A DNA stretch of 64,000 nt from Streptomyces koelreuteriae (lineage in GTDB: Bacteria > Actinomycetota > Actinomycetes > Streptomycetales > Streptomycetaceae): the NCBI RefSeq assembly GCF_018604545.1, contig NZ_CP075896.1:3038001-3102000 (forward strand). Reading direction: 5' to 3'. Under the pieces are notes generated by a model, which was not told the origin of the DNA, did not search any database, and worked only from the letters and a program-made list of their open reading frames with translations. Numbering within the stretch: the stretch's first letter is position 1; each line of letters starts with the position of its first letter. The position numbers were made by a program, and so were the translations under genes. Shown one piece after another: positions 58,386 to 64,000 of the stretch.

Positions 58386-60059
58386 ATGACCAGGACCTCC
58401 GCTCCTGTGGACGCGCCCGTCGCGGACGCCTGGGAGGGGCTCGTCACCACGGCGCTGCTGGGCACGGACCGGCGCACCCCGCCGGGCTCCAGGCCGGGCC
58501 CGGAGGCCCCGGTGGCCCTGCTCGACGCGGCGGCGACGGAGACCGTACGACGCCGGGCCGGTCTGCGCCCGGCGAGGGCGGCGGAGCGCCCGCAAGCGGC
58601 CCCAGAGGACCCTCGTCCACCCCTGCCTCCCGCCGCGGCCCGCAGACTCGCGCTGCTGCTGGCCGACCGCCCCGGCCCGTCCGGCGGCGGCCGCCGGGGC
58701 GCCGCGCCCGATCTGATGGAGCTGCTGCCCCAGTGGCTCGCGGCGGCCAACTCCCACGGTTTCGGCCCGCCTCCGCACACACTCCCCGCACTGCTGGACG
58801 CGGCCCGGGGGCGTACCGACCTGCGTCCGGCGGTGCTGGAGTTCGCGGGCCCGCGAGCCCTGTGGCTGGCGCGGCTGAATCAGGACTGGCGGTTCGCCCT
58901 GCGCTCGGCACGGGGCGGTGGCGCGGCCCTGCCGCACGTCGATGACGACGAGCGGACTCAGCAGCTGTGGCAGGAGGGCCTGTTCGCCGAACGGGTCGCC
59001 CTTCTCTCGGCCCTGCGTTCCCGCGAACCGGCCTCCGCACGCGAACTGCTCGCGACGACCTGGGCGACGGAACGGGCCGAGGACCGGCTGATGTTCCTCG
59101 ACTCCCTGCGCTCGGGCCTGGGCCCGGACGACGAGCCGTTCCTGGAACAGGCCCTGGCCGACCGCAGCCGCAACGTCCGGGCGACGGCGGCGGAGCTGCT
59201 GTCGGCGCTGCCCGGTTCGGCACTCGCCGCGCGGATGGCGGTCAGAGCGGAGGCATGCGTGGCCGTCGACCACACGCAGACCGCACAGGCCACACCCACA
59301 CCAACCACACCCACCACTCAGTCCACTCAGCCCACACCGGTGATAGCCGTCGAAGCACCTCACGAGTGCGACCCGGCCATGGAGCGCGACGGCGTCGTGG
59401 CGAAGGCCCCGGCCGGACGGGGAGAACGGTCCTGGTGGTTCGGCCAGTTGATCGAGGCCGCACCGCTCGGGACCTGGTCGCGGCGGCTGGGCGGGCGGAC
59501 ACCCCGGGAGATCGTGGCGCTGCCGGTGGCGGACGACTGGCAGGGCGAGCTGCACGCGGCCTGGTGCCGGGCTGCGGTGCGCCAGCGGGACGCCGAGTGG
59601 TCGCGTGCGCTGCTCGGCGACCCCTCGGCACCGGAGGCGGGCGGCCCCGGCGCGGTGTCCCTGGCCGAACGCGCCAAGCTGCTCGGCACCCTGAGCGCGG
59701 CCGAGCGGGCCGAGTGGGTGGCCGGCTTCATCGCGACGCACGGCCTGTCCGAGGCCTTTCAGCTGCTCGGGGTGTGCGCGGTGCCGTGGTCCGGGCCGCT
59801 CGGCCGGGCGGTGGTGGACGCGCTCAACATCGCTCGGGACGCAGGGAGTTATCCATGGAGCTTCAGCGGGGTCATGGGCCTGGCCGAGCGCTGCCTCGAC
59901 CCGTCCGAGGCCGGACGCCTCGACGTCCTGCTGGCCGTACCGGACGAACCGGAGAACGCCTCACCCGGAGCCGGCGGCTACTGGGCGGAGGCCTTCCAGC
60001 GCCTGGTCACGACCCTGCGGCTGCGCGCGGCGATGGCGGCGGAACTGGGCGCGCCGTAG
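58386..60059 (+). CDS. DUF5691 family protein of the MoxR-VWA system
   Basis: 557 aa. WEGLVTTALLGTDRRTPP is the N-terminal family mark. The middle has HEAT-like helical stretches (DERTQQLWQEGLFAERVALLSALRSREPASARELLATTW, then RNVRATAAELLSALPGS). Residues about 295-325 are a Thr/Pro-rich linker (TQTAQATPTPTTPTTQ). A further helical part follows. ATG 58386 has GGAAAGGAC upstream. It lies 142 nt after the SWIM gene on the same strand and belongs with the SWIM, MoxR, DUF5682 and VWA genes. Reaction unknown. Confidence 0.83.
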   Translation: MTRTSAPVDAPVADAWEGLVTTALLGTDRRTPPGSRPGPEAPVALLDAAATETVRRRAGLRPARAAERPQAAPEDPRPPLPPAAARRLALLLADRPGPSGGGRRGAAPDLMELLPQWLAAANSHGFGPPPHTLPALLDAARGRTDLRPAVLEFAGPRALWLARLNQDWRFALRSARGGGAALPHVDDDERTQQLWQEGLFAERVALLSALRSREPASARELLATTWATERAEDRLMFLDSLRSGLGPDDEPFLEQALADRSRNVRATAAELLSALPGSALAARMAVRAEACVAVDHTQTAQATPTPTTPTTQSTQPTPVIAVEAPHECDPAMERDGVVAKAPAGRGERSWWFGQLIEAAPLGTWSRRLGGRTPREIVALPVADDWQGELHAAWCRAAVRQRDAEWSRALLGDPSAPEAGGPGAVSLAERAKLLGTLSAAERAEWVAGFIATHGLSEAFQLLGVCAVPWSGPLGRAVVDALNIARDAGSYPWSFSGVMGLAERCLDPSEAGRLDVLLAVPDEPENASPGAGGYWAEAFQRLVTTLRLRAAMAAELGAP

Positions 60060-60238
60060 CCCGGCGAGCATCCGACGACCGCGCGAGGACAGGACCTCGG
60101 CCGACAACGGGCCCACCAGCCACGACACCGAAGCCAAAACCGGAGCCAAATCCGAACCCGAAACCGAAACCGACATCGCCCCCGGCCGGGGCCTCGACCT
60201 CGACCAACCCGAGCCGCCCCGGCCGAACCGCCGGAGGC

Positions 60239-60655
<417 letters not shown>

Positions 60656-60667
60656 CACTGCCTCCAT

Positions 60668-61131
60668 GAAGCGAATACATCCATCCGTACCGACAAGTAC
60701 CGCACACATCGGGCACGCCGTACACGCCGCACCGCACGGACCCCCCGCCCCGCATCGTCCGGGCAAGTGAACGAACGTTATCTCCAGGATCCCGCAACCG
60801 GCAGTTTCGCGCTGCGGAGCGAGGGGGAAATCACACGGTGGGACAAGCGCAAGGGGAGCCGCGACGAAGTCGCCGTACCGCCGCTCCACCCACCACGCAC
60901 AGCAGCGGTACGGCACTTCGGCGAAGACACGCAGGGCAAGAACCGCACGTTCGGCACGCACCGCACCCAGGGGACCACTGGCGCCACACACGCCACACGC
61001 GACACTCAGGCCCCACGGCACACGCGGCTCAGGCCGCTCACATGGTTCTCGCCGGCCGACTTCGCAGCGGCTCTCCACGAGGGCACACGGGGGGCGGAGC
61101 CGTCCTTCCACGTGCCGACAGGAGGTCGGCC
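60668..61131. other. Divergent intergenic region between icmB and the lipase gene
   Basis: 464 bp with no credible gene in either strand. It should contain both promoters, but no boxes or strong hairpins were found by eye. Confidence 0.5.
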
Positions 61132-61998
61132 ATGAAGGTCACCGGGGCTGTTCTGCCCTTTCTCCCGTCCTGCAGGCACCTGCTGCCGAGCCGGCTGACG
61201 GGACTCTCCCTGGCCCTTCTGAAGGCCACCGCCCTGGAGATCGCCATCCTGGCCGGGCATCTCCTCCTCTACCCCTCGGGCATCACCCAGGAGCGACGGG
61301 CCCCCGCCGCCGTACCGCCCAGCACGGACGGCGCCGCCCAACTGCCCACGGAGGCCAAGCCCCCGGTCCTGTTGCTGCACGGCTTCATCGACAACCGCTC
61401 GGTCTTCGTCCTGCTGCGCCGCAGCCTCGCCCAGCACGGCAGGCAGCAGATCGAGTCCCTCAACTACTCGCCGCTGACCTGCGACATACGCGCCGCGGCC
61501 GAGCTGCTCGGCCGGCGCGTGGAGGAGATCTGCGAGCGCACCGGAGCCCGGCAGATCGATGTCGTCGGGCACAGCCTCGGTGGCCTGATAGCGCGTTACT
61601 ACGTGCAGCGGCTCGGCGGTGACGCCCGCGTCCGGACCCTCGTCACCCTCGGCACGCCGCACTCCGGGACCCGGGTCGCGCCCCTGGCGGACGCGCACCC
61701 CATCGTGCGCCAGATGCGCCCCGGCTCACCGGTGCTCGAGGAGCTCACTCGGCCCGCCCCTGACTGCCGTACGCACTTCGTCAGCTACTGGAGCGACCTG
61801 GATCATGTGATGGACCCGCTGGAGACGGCCCGGATCGACCATCCCGATCTGACGGTGCAGAACGTGCGGGTGACCGGCATCGGCCACCTCGCGCTGCCCG
61901 TGCACCCCGCCGTCGCCAACGGAATACGGCAGGTCCTCGACACGGCCCACCCGGGTGAACCGTCCGCAGATCACACCGGCGGCCTCACGGTGGCCTGA
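61132..61998 (+). CDS. Exported or membrane-anchored lipase/alpha-beta hydrolase
   Basis: 288 aa. N-terminal hydrophobic segment ([29 protein letters not shown]) suggests a membrane anchor or signal. [16 protein letters not shown] is the oxyanion region. The nucleophile Ser is in GHSLGG, followed by LGTPHSGT. A candidate Asp is in SDLDHVMDP and the catalytic His in [11 protein letters not shown]. It matches the triacylglycerol lipase/esterase class common in actinobacteria. ATG 61132 has GGAGG upstream. Confidence 0.85.
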   Translation: MKVTGAVLPFLPSCRHLLPSRLTGLSLALLKATALEIAILAGHLLLYPSGITQERRAPAAVPPSTDGAAQLPTEAKPPVLLLHGFIDNRSVFVLLRRSLAQHGRQQIESLNYSPLTCDIRAAAELLGRRVEEICERTGARQIDVVGHSLGGLIARYYVQRLGGDARVRTLVTLGTPHSGTRVAPLADAHPIVRQMRPGSPVLEELTRPAPDCRTHFVSYWSDLDHVMDPLETARIDHPDLTVQNVRVTGIGHLALPVHPAVANGIRQVLDTAHPGEPSADHTGGLTVA

Positions 61999-62209
61999 AA
62001 GCGGAACCGACCGGCGCGCGCCTCACATCGAAATGTCGAACAAACTTCGAACACAAAGCCAAACTCGCGCCCGCCGTCCGCCAAAACACGGCCGAATGCC
62101 CGTTTCATGCGCGCGCGAAACCTGCCGAAGATTGTCGTGCCCGCGTACCGCCGGGTACAGTCGCCGCACTGCTCTGGCAGCCCCTGTTGTCGAGGCGAAA
62201 GAGAAGTTG
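61999..62209. promoter_or_regulatory. Leader region of the M23 peptidase gene
   Basis: 211 bp, partly AT-richer than its surroundings. TCGAA-CAAAC-TTCGA (62036-62050) is an inverted repeat. I compared the leader with the c-di-AMP (ydaO) riboswitch known before wall-hydrolase genes and did not find its conserved core, so I call only a leader. Confidence 0.4.
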
Positions 62210-63763
62210 GTGAACGACCGTCACCCGTCGGGGACCATGACCCCGGCTCCGGCTTCCGAGGCCGCCTCGGCGCACTACGCGTCGTACGGCACCCAGGAAG
62301 CCCAGTACGGCGACTTCACCACGTACGGCGACTACGCCGCCACCGGTTTTGACGCCCCCGGCGCCCACCCCGCCGGTACGGACGGCGCCGGTTTCGATGC
62401 CACCGGGCACGCCACCGCGAGCTTCGCCAGCGACCCCCTCTTCGGCAACCTGCCGGGCAGCGGCGCCGACACGGGCACGTACGACTCAGGCCACTGGCCC
62501 ACGGGCCAGCACGAGAACCCGCACTACGACGCGTACGCGGCCCAGCATCACGCCGCCTACGACACCGGCGTGTACGACACCACCTCCTGGACGCCCCAGC
62601 AGCAGCCGCTGTCGGTCATCCCGCCGCAGGCCGGGTCCCCGGACGCCACCGGCCAGTGGGACACCGGCGCCTGGCTCCAGCCCGACCAGTCCGGCAACCC
62701 GGCCGACCAGACCCAGCAGTGGGAATGGGGCACGCAGGCCTTCGACACCGGCACCTACGACGCCACGCAGTGGAACTCCGACGGCTCCGCCGCGCCGTCC
62801 CCCGACGGGTACGAGCAGCACGCGGACGCCTTCCACCAGCAAGAGACGGCGACGTTCGAGCAGCTCGGCTACGACGAGGCCACCGGCGCCCCCTACGAGG
62901 ACCCCGCCGCGGACGGCGGCGAGCCTGCCGCCACCGGCGAACTGCCCATCGTCGCCCCGCTCCTGGACGGCCAGGAGGAGGTCGGCCCGCGCACCGCCGC
63001 ACGAGCGGCCTCGCGCGCCGGGTCCCGCTCCCGCCGCCGTACGCCCCCCAAGCGCTCGGCGCTGATGACCATCGCGGTGCCCTCGGCGTGCGTGATGGGC
63101 GTCGCGGGGATCGCCGCCGCGTCCGTCGGCAGCCTCACCGAGGACAGCGCCGCGGAGGCGCAGACGACCGCGGCGGACGCGCAGCCGGTCAAGCCGGCCG
63201 CCGCCAACAACAAGCTGGACACGCAGCTGCAGAGTCTCTCCGCCGGCGCGGACGACTTCGCCGACCGGGCCAGCCGTACGCAGGAACGTATCGACCTCAA
63301 GGCTCAGCAGGCGGCCGAGCGGAAGCGGGCGGCGGAAGAGGCGGCCCGCAAGGAGCGGCTGCGCCCGAAGTTCGCCATGCCGGTCGCCCGCCACGGACTC
63401 AGCGCGCAGTACGGCCAGTCCGGCATCAACTGGATGTCCCTGCACACCGGCATCGACTTCCCCGTCTCGTACGGCACGACCGTGATGGCCGCGACCGACG
63501 GCACCGTCCGCACCCAGTGGAACAGCGCCTACGGCAACATGCTGATCCTGACGGCGAAGGACGGCACGGAGACGTGGTACTGCCACCTCTCCACCTACAC
63601 GGTCCCCTCCGGTACGACCGTGAAGGCCGGCGACTCGATCGCGCGCTCGGGCAACTCCGGCAACTCCACCGGCCCTCATCTGCACTTCGAGGTGCGGCCG
63701 GGCGGCGGCTCGCCGATCGACCCGCTTCCGTGGCTGCGCAGCCACGGCGTGGACCCGACGTAA
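62210..63763 (+). CDS. M23 (LytM-type) peptidase with long repetitive N-terminus
   Basis: 517 aa. The first 260 residues are Tyr/Asp/Gly/Thr/Gln-rich with repeated units such as DTGTYD, DTGVYD and DATQWN. A hydrophobic segment (ALMTIAVPSACVMGVAGIAAASVGSL) at about residues 285-310 follows a basic patch, so residues 1-285 would lie in the cytoplasm. A coiled coil (KAQQAAERKRAAEEAARKERL) follows. The peptidase domain ends the protein: HTGIDFPVSYGT supplies His and Asp ligands, and GPHLHFEVR the HxH. It should cleave peptidoglycan peptide bridges. GTG 62210 chosen; TTG 62207 is next to it. Confidence 0.87.
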   Translation: MNDRHPSGTMTPAPASEAASAHYASYGTQEAQYGDFTTYGDYAATGFDAPGAHPAGTDGAGFDATGHATASFASDPLFGNLPGSGADTGTYDSGHWPTGQHENPHYDAYAAQHHAAYDTGVYDTTSWTPQQQPLSVIPPQAGSPDATGQWDTGAWLQPDQSGNPADQTQQWEWGTQAFDTGTYDATQWNSDGSAAPSPDGYEQHADAFHQQETATFEQLGYDEATGAPYEDPAADGGEPAATGELPIVAPLLDGQEEVGPRTAARAASRAGSRSRRRTPPKRSALMTIAVPSACVMGVAGIAAASVGSLTEDSAAEAQTTAADAQPVKPAAANNKLDTQLQSLSAGADDFADRASRTQERIDLKAQQAAERKRAAEEAARKERLRPKFAMPVARHGLSAQYGQSGINWMSLHTGIDFPVSYGTTVMAATDGTVRTQWNSAYGNMLILTAKDGTETWYCHLSTYTVPSGTTVKAGDSIARSGNSGNSTGPHLHFEVRPGGGSPIDPLPWLRSHGVDPT

Positions 63764-63773
63764 CGTCTCGGCA

Positions 63774-63800
63774 GCCTCCGCCGGTCCGGCCGGCGGAGGC
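63774..63800. terminator. Hairpin between the M23 peptidase gene and pcrA
   Basis: GCCTCCGCCGG (63774-63784) pairs with CCGGCGGAGGC (63790-63800), 5-nt loop, between convergent genes. Confidence 0.7.
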
Positions 63801-63829
63801 TCACCTCACAGGGCTTCAGCGCCCCGGGG

Positions 63830-64000
63830 CTACAGCTTCTCCACCGGCGCGTACCGCAGCAGCAGCCGCTTCGGCTTGTCCCCGAAGTCGATCGTCGCCT
63901 CGGCGTTCGCGCCCGTGCCCTTGACCGCCACGACGGTCCCGAGCCCGAACTGGTCGTGTGTGACCCGGTCCCCGACCGCCAGTGACACGACCGGCTTCTC
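63830..64000 (-). CDS. pcrA: ATP-dependent DNA helicase PcrA, C-terminal end
   Basis: 56 codons plus stop visible; the rest lies beyond the window. GDRVTHDQFGLGTVVAV and ATIDFGDKPKRLLLRYAPVEKL form the C-terminal Tudor-like domain of actinobacterial PcrA/UvrD helicases, which contacts RNA polymerase and DNA in that family. Too short to judge the catalytic part. Confidence 0.85.
   Translation of the reverse strand, partial: EKPVVSLAVGDRVTHDQFGLGTVVAVKGTGANAEATIDFGDKPKRLLLRYAPVEKL

Noticed and set aside
62036..62050. TCGAA-N5-TTCGA as a LexA (SOS) box
   Set aside because: The actinobacterial LexA box needs TCGAAC-N4-GTTCGA; the spacer here is one base short and the inner C/G pair does not match.
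61999..62209. Possible c-di-AMP (ydaO) riboswitch before the M23 peptidase gene
   Set aside because: Such riboswitches precede wall-hydrolase genes in Streptomyces, but the conserved core elements were not found in this leader.
61955..62209. Upstream extension of the M23 peptidase by about 85 codons
   Set aside because: The extension overlaps the lipase gene end, has no ribosome site and its composition is unlike the protein N-terminus; GTG 62210 is favoured.

Overview
The window is high-GC DNA with codon use, GTG/TTG starts and start/stop overlaps typical of Streptomyces. The core genes (mdh, folD, purH-purN, sucC-sucD, icmB, pcrA end) occur together in the order I remember from the S. coelicolor chromosome. 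Two stretches look accessory: the left edge (1-9.6 kb) and a 15-kb block of minus-strand genes at 25.7-41.0 kb.

Layout. 1-5.9 kb: 3' end of a specialised-metabolism operon. It has the C-terminal part of an aminodeoxychorismate synthase (PabB type), two acyl-AMP ligases, an FAD aromatic hydroxylase and a PabC-like PLP lyase, all overlapping or closely spaced, and ends at a terminator. 6-9.6 kb: a MocR regulator surrounded by three AhpD/carboxymuconolactone-decarboxylase-like proteins and an isocitrate-lyase-fold enzyme. 9.6-16.9 kb: a choline-to-glycine-betaine locus, with a QAT-type ABC transporter (binding lipoprotein, fused double permease, ATPase), choline-oxidase-like GMC enzyme and betaine aldehyde dehydrogenase. 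17-25.7 kb: DinB-like protein, mdh, HTH-DUF2690 membrane protein, DUF3017 protein, folD, small membrane protein, FHA-like protein, and a Ser/Thr kinase fused to an extracellular lysozyme/SLT-like domain.

25.7-41.0 kb: a candidate signalling-molecule or small natural-product cluster, all on the minus strand. One long unit carries two P-loop (NadR-like) kinases, an MFS exporter, an AvrD-family protein, KAS III, ACP, a HAD phosphatase, an MDR reductase, an AfsA homologue and a second HAD enzyme. A second unit carries flavin reductase, Gfo/Idh oxidoreductase and luciferase-like monooxygenase. A third carries an MmyB-type XRE regulator and a metallo-beta-lactamase hydrolase. A gamma-butyrolactone-receptor-like TetR closes the block. 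The first two units share a 42-44 bp promoter block; the third unit and tetR share a 21-bp operator-like site. I read this as a butyrolactone/butenolide/syringolide-like pathway with its own receptor, exporter and possible lactonase.

41.2-50 kb: purH-purN, a proline-rich membrane protein, a DUF6350 membrane protein, an XRE/sigma-like fusion and sucC-sucD. 50.3-60.1 kb: a proline-rich secreted protein, then a MoxR-ATPase / DUF5682 / 48-aa ORF / VWA operon divergent from SWIM and DUF5691 genes. The divergent promoters both match the RecA-independent DNA-damage promoter (TTGTCRGTG-N8-TAnnnT). 60.2-64 kb: icmB, a secreted or membrane lipase, an M23 peptidase with a long repetitive N-terminus, and the 3' end of pcrA.

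Gene calls rest on reading motifs by eye. Cluster products, substrates and regulation are inference.
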